Assembly: GCF_006715225.1 (NCBI RefSeq)
Contig: NZ_VFMU01000001.1
Coordinates: 62,001 to 126,000, forward strand
Source: Arthrobacter sp. SLBN-112
GTDB taxonomy: Bacteria; Actinomycetota; Actinomycetes; Actinomycetales; Micrococcaceae
Direction of reading: 5' to 3'
Length of the DNA stretch: 64,000 nucleotides
Made by a program: the position numbers and the translations under genes. The notes below the pieces were generated by a model. That model saw nothing but the letters and a program-made list of their open reading frames with translations, made no database searches and was not told the DNA's origin. Shown one piece after another: positions 25,384 to 34,397 of this stretch. Numbering within the stretch: the first letter of the stretch is position 1; the number at the start of each line of letters is the position of its first letter.

Positions 25384-26169
25384 TCAGTGGCTGCCGGTGA
25401 ACTTCGGCTCACGCTTCTCCTGGAAAGCCCGGAAACCCTCCGCGTAGTCGTCCGTCTTGCAGAGCCGCGCCTGCTCCTGGTTCTCCTCCTGCATGGCCTC
25501 CCACAGGCCCAAACGCTGGTCGCGGATGTGCGCCACCAGCTCCTTCGAGGCAACGAACGCCCCCGTCGCGCCCGAAGCCACCCGCTCGACAATCGCCCGC
25601 GTGGACTCCAACAACGAATCAGCCGGCATCGCACGGCTGAACATCCCCTGCGCCACCGCCTCGGCACCCGAGATCAGGTCCGCCGTGTAGATCAGGTCCA
25701 GCGTCCGGTGCATGCCCAGCCGCTCCGTGAAGTACCAGTGCCCGCCCGAGTCCAGCGTCGCGCCCAGCTTGGCGAACGGCGAGCCGAACTTGGCGTTCTC
25801 CGCCACGTACACCACGTCCGTGGCCAGCAGCAGCCCCAGCCCCACGCCCAGGCAGGCGCCCTGGGCGGCGGCAAAGGTGGGGGCGGGAAAAGAAGCCATC
25901 TTCTTCAGCAAAGGCTCCACCAGCCCGCCCAGGTACGCGGCGGCGTCGTCGCTCTCCGGGGTGACGCCCGCGATGTCCCGGCCCGCGCAGAAGGCCCGGC
26001 CCTCTCCCCTCAGCAGCAGCGCCCGCACCTCACCGCGTGAGGCGGCGGCAGCAGCGTCGTCGTACGCCTGGGTTAAATCCCGCAGCGCCTGCTCATCCAG
26101 CGAGTTCAGCTTCTGCGGTGCGTCCAGCACTACCTCGGCGATGCCGTTGCTGATGGAAAGGGAAATCAT
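25384..26169 (-). CDS. paaG: enoyl-CoA hydratase/isomerase (PaaG-like)
   Basis: A 261-residue crotonase. It probably isomerises the ring-1,2-epoxide of phenylacetyl-CoA to the oxepin-CoA, as PaaG does. GRAFCAGRDIAG is the first oxyanion-hole segment and AAQGACLGVGLGLLLATD the second. FAKLGATLDSGGHWY carries the Asp that is catalytic in PaaG and lacks the Glu pair of true hydratases. The C-terminal EGFRAFQEKREPKFTG is the usual crotonase ending. Start ATG at 26169 with GGAG; the longer open frame to 27096 is the paaE antiframe. It is the last gene of the paa operon, 29 bp after paaE. A frameshifted twin lies at 12853. PaaF or a PaaG-like isomerase of other function remains possible. Confidence 0.75.
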   Translation of the reverse strand: MISLSISNGIAEVVLDAPQKLNSLDEQALRDLTQAYDDAAAAASRGEVRALLLRGEGRAFCAGRDIAGVTPESDDAAAYLGGLVEPLLKKMASFPAPTFAAAQGACLGVGLGLLLATDVVYVAENAKFGSPFAKLGATLDSGGHWYFTERLGMHRTLDLIYTADLISGAEAVAQGMFSRAMPADSLLESTRAIVERVASGATGAFVASKELVAHIRDQRLGLWEAMQEENQEQARLCKTDDYAEGFRAFQEKREPKFTGSH

Positions 26170-26198
26170 GGAACTCCTCTGTTGAAACCGGGAAAGAC

Positions 26199-27425
26199 TT
26201 AGACGTCGAAGTCGACCGTGACTTCCTTGCTGGTGGGGTGGCTCTGGCAGGTCAGAACGTAGCCCCTGTCCAGCTCGTCCTGCTCCAGCGCGTAGTTCTC
26301 GTCCATGGTCACGCTGCCGGTGACCACCTTGGCGCGGCAGGTGCCGCACACTCCCCCGGCGCACGCGAACGGCACGTCCGGGCGCACCCGCAGCGCGGCG
26401 TTGAGGATGGACTCGCGGGCGTGCGTGGGGCTGGCCACCTCGCCCTGCAGGCCGTCCAGCTTGAACGTGATCTTGTACGTCTCCTTGGACTCGTCCACCA
26501 CCACGGGACGGCCGGCCTGCCCCTCCGGGCGGTCCGGCTTGCCGGAGGTGAACAGCTCGAACCGGACGTTCTCCGGTTTCACCCCGCGCTCGGCCAGGGT
26601 GTCCCGGCACAGCTGCACCAGCTCGAACGGCCCGCACAGGAACCATTCGTCCACATCGTCCGCGTGCAGGGCGGTGCCCAGCAGCTGCTGCAGCTTCTCG
26701 GCGTCGATCCGGCCGGAGAGCAGCGGCGCGATCCGCTGCTCGCGGGAGAGTACGTGGTGGATGGCGAGCCGCTGGGGGTACTTGTCCTTCAGGTCCGCCA
26801 GCTCCTCCAGGAACATCACGTCCATGGCGGCCTTGTTGGCGTAGATCAGGTCGAACCGGGTGTCCGGGTTGGCGGCCAGCAGCGTCCGGGCGATGGCGAT
26901 CACCGGGGTGATGCCGGACCCCGCCGCGATGGCCACGAAGTTCCCCGCCTCCCCCGCGAGCTCCTCCGGGTGGTTCATGGAATTCATGACGTTCTGCTCC
27001 ACGGCCTGCCCGTCCCGGCCGTGCTTGGACACGAACGCGCCCATGGGGCTCATCACGTCCAGAGTGTCCCCCGCCTTCAGCTCGGCGTTGGCCCACGTGG
27101 AGAACAGCCCGCCCAGGTCCTTCTTGATGGCCACCCGGATCTCGCTGGTGCCGTCCGGGAAGCTGCGCGGCTCCGCGCAGATGGAGTAGCTGCGGCGGAT
27201 TTCCTTCGGCTCGCCGTTCTCATCCGGCAGCGTGGTGCGCAGGGCCACATACTGGCCGGGCAGGTAGTCGAACTTGCCGGCGAGCTCGGCCGGCACATGG
27301 AAGCTGACCTCGATGGCGTCCTCGGTGAGCCGGCGCACCTCCTGCACCTCAAGGGTGTGGAAGGACGGACGACGGCGGCCGGTCACCTCAGCCTCTTCGG
27401 CGGTGGTCTGGCGGACAACAGGCAT
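26199..27425 (-). CDS. paaE: phenylacetyl-CoA epoxidase reductase subunit
   Basis: A 408-residue ferredoxin-NADP reductase-type protein that passes electrons from NADPH through FAD and a [2Fe-2S] centre to the PaaA di-iron site. The N-terminal FAD domain has LPGQYVALR and RRSYSICAEP. The NAD domain has VAIAAGSGITPVIAI and DEWFLCGP. The C-terminal plant-type ferredoxin domain has CAGGVCGTCRAKV and a last Cys in LTCQSHP. Length is slightly above E. coli PaaE (~356) because of a longer linker. It starts 9 bp after paaD. A fragment of this gene is repeated at 13692-13927. Confidence 0.93.
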   Translation of the reverse strand: MPVVRQTTAEEAEVTGRRRPSFHTLEVQEVRRLTEDAIEVSFHVPAELAGKFDYLPGQYVALRTTLPDENGEPKEIRRSYSICAEPRSFPDGTSEIRVAIKKDLGGLFSTWANAELKAGDTLDVMSPMGAFVSKHGRDGQAVEQNVMNSMNHPEELAGEAGNFVAIAAGSGITPVIAIARTLLAANPDTRFDLIYANKAAMDVMFLEELADLKDKYPQRLAIHHVLSREQRIAPLLSGRIDAEKLQQLLGTALHADDVDEWFLCGPFELVQLCRDTLAERGVKPENVRFELFTSGKPDRPEGQAGRPVVVDESKETYKITFKLDGLQGEVASPTHARESILNAALRVRPDVPFACAGGVCGTCRAKVVTGSVTMDENYALEQDELDRGYVLTCQSHPTSKEVTVDFDV

Positions 27426-27434
27426 GGGGGTTCC

Positions 27435-27965
27435 TTACAGGACTTTGAAGTAGTCGAACGGTTCCTTGCAGTCCTGGCACACATACAGCGCCTTGCAGGA
27501 CGTGGAGCCGAAGCGGGTGAGTTCCTTGGTGTTGAGGCTGGAGCACTGCGGGCACTTCACGGCCAGGCTCAGCCGGATGGGGCCTGAGTGGCCGCCGGCC
27601 TTGCTGTTGCCGGACGGTGGGGCGATGCCGTACTGCTGCAGCTTCTGCTTCCCGGCCTCCGTCATCCAGTCCGTGGTCCACGCCGGGGCCAGGACCAGGT
27701 CCACCTGGACGTCGTCGTAGCCTTCCTTCTTGAAGGCTGTGTAGAGGTCGTCGCGGATGGCTTCCATGGCCGGGCAGCCCGAGTACGTGGGCGTGATGGT
27801 GACCGTGACGCTTCCGTCTTGTACTTCCACGTTGCGCAGGATCCCCAGGTCCGCGATGGTGAGCACGGGGATCTCCGGATCGCAAACGGTGGCCGCGATG
27901 TCCCACGCCTTCTGCTGCGGGGTCCGGGTGCGGGTCTCGAAGTCTGAAATGTACACGGCCGTCAC
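27435..27965 (-). CDS. paaD: phenylacetyl-CoA epoxidase assembly protein PaaD
   Basis: A 176-residue MIP18/DUF59-family protein needed for maturation of the epoxidase, probably of its metal or Fe-S centre. The DUF59 half contains TVCDPEIPVLTIADLGILRNV and TYSGCPAMEAI. The C-terminal quarter is a zinc ribbon (CPQCSSLNT, then CKALYVCQDC), as in other PaaD proteins. The ATG overlaps the paaC stop by 4 bp, indicating translational coupling. Confidence 0.93.
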   Translation of the reverse strand: MTAVYISDFETRTRTPQQKAWDIAATVCDPEIPVLTIADLGILRNVEVQDGSVTVTITPTYSGCPAMEAIRDDLYTAFKKEGYDDVQVDLVLAPAWTTDWMTEAGKQKLQQYGIAPPSGNSKAGGHSGPIRLSLAVKCPQCSSLNTKELTRFGSTSCKALYVCQDCKEPFDYFKVL

Positions 27966-28876
27966 CAGCTGGCGCCGGGATGCTCGCGGGCCAGCACCTG
28001 CATCTCCGCCAGGATGTAGCCCAGGTACTCCGAGTGCTTGCCGTTCCGGCCGCCGCCCGGCGCCGCGGGCACGTCCGGGACCTCCAGCTCAGCCTCCGTG
28101 AGGATTTCGGCGGTGAGCCGGTCAAAGTCTTCCCTCAGGCTGGAAGGCACGACGGCGGCACCCGCCTCAGCGAGGCGCTGCGTCAGGTCATCGTCCTGGA
28201 ACAGTTCGTTGACGTACGGCCACATGGTCCGGAGGCCGTGGATCATCCGGGTGCGGGATTCCTCCGTGCCGCCAGCCAGGCGCAGGACCCACTGGGCGCT
28301 GTGGTCCCGGTGGTAGTCCACTTCCTTCACGGCCTTGGCGGCGATGGCAGCCAGGGTCTCGTCCGTGGATCCGGTGAGGCGGCGGTAGAGCTCGTACTGG
28401 TAGTAGCTCACCACGAACTGGCGGGCGATGGTGGCCGCGAAGTCCCCGTTGGGCTGCTCGAACAGCTGCACGCTGCGGAACTCGTGTTCGCGGCGGAAGT
28501 AGGCCAGGTCATCCTCGGACTTGGCCGAGCCGTCGTCGTTGGTCATGGCGGCACCGGCGTAGGTGAGGAAGCTGCGCGCGTGGCCTAGCTGGTCCAGGGC
28601 GATATTGCCCAGGGCGATGTCCTCTTCCAGCTCCGGCGCGCGGGAGATCCAGTGGCCCAGGCGCTGGGCGAGAATCAGGGCGTCGTCGCCCAGGCGGAGG
28701 GCGTACTCGGCGATGTCCTCCGAGGGCTTCACCAGGCCGGTGCGGACCTCGAGGGCGATGTCCTCCGGGCGCAGGGCGTTGCCGGGGGTGATACGGGTGG
28801 CGGAGGCGTTGGAATCGCCGCCGGCCACACCGGTGGAGATGTCGCCGTGGCCGGTAGTGGTGTCGGGGGTGCTCAC
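27962..28876 (-). CDS. paaC: phenylacetyl-CoA epoxidase structural subunit PaaC
   Basis: A 304-residue ferritin-like four-helix protein that partners PaaA and stabilises the oxygenase without a catalytic metal site. ALRLGDDALILAQRLGHWISRAPELEEDIALGNIALDQLGHAR is the family core (positions ~60-105). VSYYQYELY and KEVDYHRDHSAQWVLRLAGGT follow. The GTG start at 28876 overlaps the paaB stop (GTGA), and the gene ends in a 4-bp overlap with paaD. The first ~45 residues are low-complexity and less conserved. Confidence 0.93.
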   Translation of the reverse strand: MSTPDTTTGHGDISTGVAGGDSNASATRITPGNALRPEDIALEVRTGLVKPSEDIAEYALRLGDDALILAQRLGHWISRAPELEEDIALGNIALDQLGHARSFLTYAGAAMTNDDGSAKSEDDLAYFRREHEFRSVQLFEQPNGDFAATIARQFVVSYYQYELYRRLTGSTDETLAAIAAKAVKEVDYHRDHSAQWVLRLAGGTEESRTRMIHGLRTMWPYVNELFQDDDLTQRLAEAGAAVVPSSLREDFDRLTAEILTEAELEVPDVPAAPGGGRNGKHSEYLGYILAEMQVLAREHPGASW

Positions 28877-29253
28877 AGGTGCTTTACCCCTTCGCTCTTG
28901 GTGTAGTACGTGGCGTGCCGGTAGTCCTTGCCCTGCGGGGACTCGAAGAAGGAGCCCTTGGAGTCGGGATCGCTGGCGGCGATGGCGTCGGCCGGGACCA
29001 CCCAGATGGAGACGCCCTCGTTGCGGCGGGTGTACAAGTCCCGTGCGTTCCGGAGGGCCATGGCTGCGTCCGGGGCGTGCAGGGATCCGGCGTGGACGTG
29101 GCTCAGGCCGCGGCTGGAGCGGACGAACACCTCCCACAGGCCCCAAGCGCTCCGGTCATGGTGTTCCTGCGGAGCAGGGGATGCCTTGGGGGCTTCGCGG
29201 TTGATTTCGGTGGCGGCGCTTGCGGGGGCGTCCGGGTTGCCGTGCGGGCTCAT
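28873..29253 (-). CDS. paaB: phenylacetyl-CoA epoxidase subunit PaaB
   Basis: A 126-residue small subunit of the epoxidase. [31 protein letters not shown] near residues 37-67 and [16 protein letters not shown] are the PaaB hallmarks. The N-terminal ~35 residues are extra and polar compared with E. coli PaaB (~95 residues). It is locked between paaA and paaC by 4-bp overlaps on both sides. Confidence 0.93.
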   Translation of the reverse strand: MSPHGNPDAPASAATEINREAPKASPAPQEHHDRSAWGLWEVFVRSSRGLSHVHAGSLHAPDAAMALRNARDLYTRRNEGVSIWVVPADAIAASDPDSKGSFFESPQGKDYRHATYYTKSEGVKHL

Positions 29254-30254
29254 GCTGCGTATTCCTTCGTCGTCATTGACTCTTTTGCTGCCTGTTTTGC
29301 TGCGTAAGCCGCCGCTGCCTCGCGGACCCAGGCGCCGTCGTCGTGCGCTTCCCTCCGCCGCTCAAGGCGCTGGGCGTTGCAGGGACCGCGGCCGGCCAGG
29401 ACTTCCTGGAACTCGTGCCAGTCAAGGGGGCCGTGCTCCCACTTTTTGGTGTCCTCGTTGAAGCGGACCTGGTCATCCGGGAGGGTGAGGCCCAGGACCC
29501 GGACCTGCTCCACCATCATGCCCACGAAGCGGCTGCGGAGCTCGTCATTGCTGAACCGCTTGATGTTCCAGGCCATGGACTGCTTGGAGTTGGGCGAATC
29601 ATCGTCCGGCGGGCCGAACATCATCAGGGCCGGGGCGTACCAGCGGTTCACGGCGTCCTGGGCCATCTGCTTCTGCTCGGGGGTGCCATTGGAAAGTTCC
29701 AGCAGGATCTCGAAGCCCTGGCGCTGGTGGAAGGACTCTTCCTTGCAGATGCGGACCATGGCGCGGCCGTAGGGACCGTACGATGCGCGGCACAGCGGGA
29801 CCTGGTTGCAGATGGCTGCGCCGTCCACCAGCCAGCCGATGGCACCCATGTCCGCCCAGGTCAGTGCCGGGTAGTTGAAGATGGACGAGTAGCGGGCCTT
29901 GCCGGCGATAAGGTCGTTCATCATCTTGTCCCTGGACTGTCCGAGGGTCTCGGCGGCGGAGTAGAGGTAGAGGCCGTGGCCGGCCTCGTCCTGGACCTTG
30001 GCCATGAGGATGGCCTTGCGCTTGAGGCTGGGGGCGCGGGAGATCCAGTTGGCTTCCGGCTGCATGCCGATGATCTCGGAGTGCGCGTGCTGGGAAACCT
30101 GGCGCAGGAGGGTCTTGCGGTAGGCCGCGGGCATCCAGTCGCGGGGCTCGATGCGCGAGTCCTCGGCGATGATGCGGTCGAAGTGGGCCTGGCCTGCGGC
30201 TTCTTCTTCCGGGGTTAGCTCAGCGGGCACTGACTGCAGGTTCTGCGCTGCCAT
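29250..30254 (-). CDS. paaA: phenylacetyl-CoA epoxidase catalytic subunit PaaA
   Basis: A 334-residue di-iron monooxygenase that epoxidises the aromatic ring of phenylacetyl-CoA. The two carboxylate-His motifs are [20 protein letters not shown] and [46 protein letters not shown] at the N-terminus is also family-specific. It is the first gene of paaABCDE-paaG; a TetR-type dyad lies upstream at 30299. Its stop overlaps the paaB start by 4 bp. No paaK ligase or ring-opening paaZ is present in the window, so the rest of the pathway must lie elsewhere. Confidence 0.95.
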   Translation of the reverse strand: MAAQNLQSVPAELTPEEEAAGQAHFDRIIAEDSRIEPRDWMPAAYRKTLLRQVSQHAHSEIIGMQPEANWISRAPSLKRKAILMAKVQDEAGHGLYLYSAAETLGQSRDKMMNDLIAGKARYSSIFNYPALTWADMGAIGWLVDGAAICNQVPLCRASYGPYGRAMVRICKEESFHQRQGFEILLELSNGTPEQKQMAQDAVNRWYAPALMMFGPPDDDSPNSKQSMAWNIKRFSNDELRSRFVGMMVEQVRVLGLTLPDDQVRFNEDTKKWEHGPLDWHEFQEVLAGRGPCNAQRLERRREAHDDGAWVREAAAAYAAKQAAKESMTTKEYAA

Positions 30255-30298
30255 GGTTGCTCCTATGCAAAGACCGTCTGGGACGTGCCGAATTATTT

Positions 30299-30312
30299 AC
30301 CGACCGTTCGTT
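30299..30312. promoter_or_regulatory. TetR/PaaR-like operator upstream of paaA
   Basis: ACCGACCGTTCGTT, an imperfect dyad centred on CGACCGTTCG, lies 45 bp upstream of the paaA start next to an AT-rich TAAATAAT (minus strand) that could be the -10. The form resembles sites of TetR-family PaaR regulators; no such gene is next to it. Confidence 0.45.
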
Positions 30313-30339
30313 CAGGATATGCGGGAGCGGCGGACCCCG

Positions 30340-31148
30340 TCAAGCGTGCGGGCCTGCCCCGCCTTCTTCTGGCCGGGCCCGATCGAGCCAGTCGGCGAAC
30401 AACGCGGCGAGCAGCTCGGGCCGCTCGTGCATGAGCGCATGGCCGGCGTCCTCAATGACAGCCAGGGCGGCGTGCGGGTAGCACTCGAGCAATTGGGCTG
30501 CGTCGGCATATCCGACGACCGAATCGCGTCGCCCTGCCACGATCAAGGTGGGCGCAGGGAACACGGCCGGCCCGACGTCGACCGTCCACCCGGCGAAGAT
30601 CCGTCCCAGCGCGGCCTCGTCCACAAGCTCCGCACCGGGCGCAACGCAGTCGCGGTACCGGCGAGCCGTGGCCCGTGTGCGCACGACAAAATAGTCCTCG
30701 AACCCCGCCCGCTGCGCAGGTTCGAGTGCGTCGTACGCGCCGGCGTCCTGGTCAACCACCTCGTGGCCCGGCACGCTTCCGGACCGCTCCGCGACGGGAC
30801 ACAACAACGCCAGGCCGAGCACGCCTTCCGGCCGCTGTGCGGCCACTCCCCGAGCCAGGTAGGCGCCATAGGAGTGCCCGACCAGCATCACCGGTCCCGT
30901 GCCCAGGTGGTCGATGAATTCACTGAGCAGCGCCACCACATCATTGTTGGAGGTGAGGCCCTCTGCCGTCGATCGGCCCATCCCCGGCAGATCAGGATAG
31001 ATCCGCCGGTATCCCGTGCCGGGAACGACGGCCTCAATTGCCGCCTCGATCTCGCGGTGATCAACACCCGCGCCATTAACGCAACAAGCGGCACGCCGGC
31101 GCCATGCTCGACGTAATGGACCAGGACTTCGTTGATCCGGCACTCCAT
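30340..31148 (-). pseudogene. alpha/beta hydrolase disrupted by a one-base deletion
   Basis: The N-terminal piece (MECRINEVLVHYVEHGAG, from ATG 31148) and the main body (NGAGVDHREIEAAIE onward) are in different frames. They join at ~31077, where TTAATGG would read correctly as TTAAATGG (L-N-G). The rebuilt ~270-residue protein has the oxyanion region, the nucleophile elbow VGHSYGAYLARG, Asp in APTLIVAGRRDSVVG and His in DAGHALMHERPE, so the catalytic triad is intact. It would be a cytoplasmic esterase/hydrolase of unknown substrate. It lies just upstream of the paa operon on the same strand, but the two are separated by the paaA promoter region. A run-length error (AAA to AA) is as likely as a true mutation. 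Confidence 0.75.
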
Positions 31149-31477
31149 ACGGCCACCTTATTCCTAGACGACGAAGCAAACCCGCGCGGCGCCGTCACCT
31201 CCTGCGAAAGGTTCCGCGCCGCCGTCGTAATACCCTCCGGCGACTCTGGTTTTGCCGCTGAGCCCGGGCTTATACTGACCACGCCCTCGTGGCCCAAATC
31301 ACAGCGAGACATCTCACGGTTCGGCGTTTCGACGCCGGCGACAGGCATAACGCAGCCGCGCACTTTTCCCGAATCGACATACACCGGCCCCTCCGGCCGC
31401 GGAAGCCGGAAGGCGCCGAGGCCTCCCCAAACCCGGCCATCATCATGCTGGTAATGGGATGGCGACTTGGAAGATGG
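31149..31477. other. intergenic region with no clear gene
   Basis: A 329-bp stretch between the divergent hydrolase and the secreted-protein gene. A TATACT at 31272-31277 could be a -10 box for the plus-strand gene, but no good -35 is at the right distance. The frame of the downstream gene stays open through much of it, without family-like or signal-peptide sequence. I see no other structure. Confidence 0.4.
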
Positions 31478-32503
31478 ATGGTCATGAGACGCTTCTTGGC
31501 ACTGGTAACTGCCGTTGTTTTGAGCTGCACTGTCATGCCGGCACTGAATTCCAGTACTGCCCGCGCTGCCGCCGGACCGTGCCTCGGCGCACCTGCCGCC
31601 GACAGCACGGCGTATGGAGAAACCCGGCAGTTCGTGGATGCTCAGGCCTGGTGGATGCCGGACACCGACCAAGCCAACAATTCCATCACCAATACCGGCC
31701 ACGTTCACTTGGGGGCATGCATCCCGGAACGCGAAACGATCAGTTCGGGCAACCTCACCGTGAATGTGCGCGTGGTCCTCCACGACAACCCGGGCACGGC
31801 CAACTACGTCGCGATGGTGTTCAAAACACCCGACAGGGAAACCACGGTGCAGAAGTGTTACCTGCGGGCCACTACACCGAACTTCAGCTGCGCCGGCCCA
31901 GCGAGCAGCGGCACCGGCGACTTTGTGTGCAACGGAACCTGCGAACGCTGGGTGACGTTCTCGTGGCCAATCTCCGCGTTCAACCACTCAGGCCTGCAGG
32001 ACGTCCGTTTCCGCGGGTTCGTCCTGGAGCCGGACGGCAACGAAATGCAACCCAGCTTCAACTGGCAGGTCAACATCCAGAACGGCAAGTCCCCGTCTGA
32101 CGTCACAAGGAATGCGTTCCTGCGGGGCAAGGCTTGGTACACCCACGCCCTGTACTGCGAGTCCTCAGTCCGGAACGTTCCCATTCCCGACGGTCCGGTA
32201 TCCGGCATCTGGGAGCCTACAGTGGGCCTGACCACCCACCCCGGCGGCTCACGCCCGGCGACCCACTCATTTATCGCAATCGACCCGGACTTCCACGCCG
32301 TGCCGGCTAACCCGGGAAGGGTGCTTTGGGATTCCGCAGGCCCGTACGGACCTGAGCCCTTTGGGTCCGCCCCCATTGCGATCGACACCACCACCATGGC
32401 CAACGGCGTCCACAAGCTGCACCTGCGTACGTCGTGCCGCGACAACACGCTGGGCTCCACCAACTCCGGGGTCACCGTAATTCCGTTCACCGTGGCCAAC
32501 TGA
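31478..32503 (+). CDS. secreted protein of unknown function
   Basis: A ~341-residue exported protein. Starting at ATG 31478 (GGAAG just upstream), VMRRFLALVTAVVLSCTVMPAL and ARAAAG make a clear signal peptide cleaved near residue 33. The mature part is rich in W, N, T and paired cysteines (CLGAP, ACIPE, QKCYLR, FSCAG, VCNGTCERW, YCESS, SCRDN), as in a disulfide-stabilised beta-protein. There is no membrane anchor or sorting signal. I do not recognise the family; WVTFSWP and SFNWQVNIQNGK could suggest a carbohydrate-related fold, but that is a guess. No operon partner is evident; it is followed by a dispersed repeat. Confidence 0.7.
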   Translation: MVMRRFLALVTAVVLSCTVMPALNSSTARAAAGPCLGAPAADSTAYGETRQFVDAQAWWMPDTDQANNSITNTGHVHLGACIPERETISSGNLTVNVRVVLHDNPGTANYVAMVFKTPDRETTVQKCYLRATTPNFSCAGPASSGTGDFVCNGTCERWVTFSWPISAFNHSGLQDVRFRGFVLEPDGNEMQPSFNWQVNIQNGKSPSDVTRNAFLRGKAWYTHALYCESSVRNVPIPDGPVSGIWEPTVGLTTHPGGSRPATHSFIAIDPDFHAVPANPGRVLWDSAGPYGPEPFGSAPIAIDTTTMANGVHKLHLRTSCRDNTLGSTNSGVTVIPFTVAN

Positions 32504-32512
32504 TCGCGTCGC

Positions 32513-32657
32513 CCGCGCAGGTTCTCGACGCGCAGGTTCATTCTCGACGCGCATGCTCCCCTGCGCGGCCCAAATCCGGCACGCGCAGAGGAACCTGCGC
32601 AGCGGAAGGGAATCTGCGCGTCGCCAGCGCCCGCACCCAGGAGGCGCCGCCGTCGTA
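32513..32657. repeat. dispersed intergenic repeat, copy 1
   Basis: It contains TTCTCGACGCGCA (twice), TGCTCCCCTGCGCGG, GGAACCTGCGCAGCG, GGGAATCTGCGCGTCG and GCCGCCGTCGTAC. The same elements recur at 34041-34172 and 35012-35143, here with GCCGCCGTCGTAC at the far end rather than the beginning. It occupies most of the 284-bp gap before the alcohol dehydrogenase gene. Confidence 0.6.
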
Positions 32658-32787
32658 CGTGTTCTCTGTGGCCGCACACCGAAATAGGCAGTAGGCTTAC
32701 TATTTCCGTAGCTGGGTGCTCGCAGCGCAGGGAGCGCCTGATGACCAGAACCCTAATCGGCGGCGTAACCCGTAAAGGAGTCCCATC

Positions 32788-33999
32788 ATGAAAGCTCTCG
32801 TATGGCACGGTGAAGGCGATATCCGCCTGGACACCGTTGATGACCCGGCAATCCTGGACCCGAACGACGCGATTGTCCGCATCACGCGCAGTGCGATCTG
32901 CGGCACGGACCTCCACTTCATCCGCGGCACCATGTCCGGGATGAAGGAAGGCACCATTCTGGGCCACGAGGCCGTGGGCGAAGTGACTGCCGCGGGCAAG
33001 GCCGTACGCCGGTTCGCCCCCGGGGACCGCGTGATCGTGTCCTCCACGATGTCCTGCGGGGTGTGCTGGCAGTGCCGGGCCGGGCATACCGCGCAGTGCG
33101 ACACCGCCAACCCGAACGGGCCGCAGGCGGGGACCTGCTTCTTCGGCGGCCCCGAAACCACCGGCCCCATCAACGGGCTGCAGGCCGAGTACGCCCGCAT
33201 CCCGTGGGCATCGAACACCCTGACGTCCCTGCCGGACAACGTCAGCGACGAACAGGCCATCCTGCTTTCGGACATCTTCCCCACCGCGTGGTTCGGCGCG
33301 CAGCTGGCCGGCATCCAGCGAGGCGACACGGTGGCCGTATACGGAGCGGGCATCGTGGGGCAGCTGGCCATCGCGTCGGCATTCCGGCAGGGCGCGTCCC
33401 GGGTGTTCGCGATCGACGGCATCGAAACGCGTCTGGTGCAGGCGCTGGACCAGAACGCGGACGTGATCAACTTCAACGCCGAGGACCCGGTGGAGGCGCT
33501 GAAGGAGGCCACACTGGGGATTGGCGTGGACGCCGTGATTGACGCCGTTGGCGTGGATGCGCTGCGGCCCTGGGCCGGGCCTGCGGCGGCAAAGGGCGAG
33601 GAGCAGGCGGAACAGTTCGCCCGGGAGGTGGCCGAAGTGGCCCCCGCAACGAACGTCCAGGGCGAGAACTGGGTGCCGGGCAACGCCCCCTCCCAGGTTT
33701 CCCAGTGGAGCGTGGAGACGGTGCGGAAGTACGGCCGGATCGGGATTATTGGGGTGTACAGCCCGGCCATGATGACCTACCCGATCGGCCAGGCGATGAA
33801 CAAGAACCTGACCATCCGGATGGGCAACTGCGACCACCGCTCCGTCACGCCGCCGCTGGTGGACCTCGTGGCTTCCGGTGTGTTCGACCCCACCAAATTC
33901 ATCACCCAGCACGAGCCGATCAGCGACGTGGTGGACGCCTACCTGAACTTCGACCGGCGCGAGGAAGGCTGGCTGAAGACCGTGCTGACCACGGCTTAA
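32788..33999 (+). CDS. zinc-dependent alcohol dehydrogenase family protein
   Basis: A 403-residue medium-chain dehydrogenase/reductase. Catalytic zinc ligands are in ICGTDLHF (Cys ~38) and GHEAVGEV (His-Glu ~65). The structural zinc loop is CGVCWQCRAGHTAQC near 91-105. The Rossmann motif is VAVYGAGIVGQLA near 185. The long insertion at 250-310 (GPAAAKGEEQAEQFAREV) and the C-terminal MGNCDHRSVTPPLVDLV place it near glutathione-independent formaldehyde dehydrogenase-like members. Start ATG at 32788 with AAAGGAG. It is a single gene between repeat copies 1 and 2. The substrate is unknown; NAD(P)-dependent alcohol or aldehyde oxidation is the safe statement. Confidence 0.88.
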   Translation: MKALVWHGEGDIRLDTVDDPAILDPNDAIVRITRSAICGTDLHFIRGTMSGMKEGTILGHEAVGEVTAAGKAVRRFAPGDRVIVSSTMSCGVCWQCRAGHTAQCDTANPNGPQAGTCFFGGPETTGPINGLQAEYARIPWASNTLTSLPDNVSDEQAILLSDIFPTAWFGAQLAGIQRGDTVAVYGAGIVGQLAIASAFRQGASRVFAIDGIETRLVQALDQNADVINFNAEDPVEALKEATLGIGVDAVIDAVGVDALRPWAGPAAAKGEEQAEQFAREVAEVAPATNVQGENWVPGNAPSQVSQWSVETVRKYGRIGIIGVYSPAMMTYPIGQAMNKNLTIRMGNCDHRSVTPPLVDLVASGVFDPTKFITQHEPISDVVDAYLNFDRREEGWLKTVLTTA

Positions 34000-34040
34000 C
34001 CTCCCCTTGCATGACCGGCGGCCCGCTCCCGAAGGTGCGG

Positions 34041-34172
34041 GCCGCCGTCGTACCCGTTGCGCCGTTCTCGACGCGCAAAACCCACCGGTGACACGCGTGC
34101 TCCCCGGTGCGGCGGTTATGTGGGTGGCGCCCAGGAATCTGCGCGTCGACCGGGAACCTGCGTAGCGCGGCG
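34041..34172. repeat. dispersed intergenic repeat, copy 2
   Basis: Order of elements: GCCGCCGTCGTAC, TTCTCGACGCGCA, GGTGACACGCGTGCTCCCC, GGCGCCCAGGAATCTGCGCG, GGGAACCTGCGTAGCG. It matches copy 3 (35012) nearly element by element and copy 1 (32513) in part. It fills the first half of the 398-bp gap after the alcohol dehydrogenase gene; the second half holds the promoter of the next gene. Confidence 0.65.
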
Positions 34173-34310
34173 CCGGATACGGACCATCCGTGCTGCGTGG
34201 AAGGGGATCAATCCGGTGCCAACGATCACGAAGATGGCGTCATACCACCCGCCCTGCCCGCTGTGCCGGCTTAGCACAAGCGCTTAGGGCATCAGGGGCT
34301 CAATTCCTGC

Positions 34311-34339
34311 TTGTTGACGGCCACAGGCGGGGCTATCTT
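34311..34339 (+). promoter_or_regulatory. candidate promoter of the 34398 membrane protein
   Basis: TTGTTG (34311-34316), a 17-bp spacer and TATCTT (34334-34339), 58 bp upstream of the start codon. This is the only good hexamer pair in the gap. Confidence 0.45.
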
Positions 34340-34397
34340 GGAGCTACCCGGGCCTGGCTGGGACGGCCATCGGTTACAGGTCTCGCAGAGGCATGTC

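Noticed and set aside
26170..27096. Extension of paaG upstream to 27096
   Set aside because: Antiframe of paaE; ATG 26169 with GGAG begins the crotonase fold.
31858..33912. 684-codon minus-strand frame over the alcohol dehydrogenase
   Set aside because: Complement of a clear zinc dehydrogenase; no recognisable protein motif.
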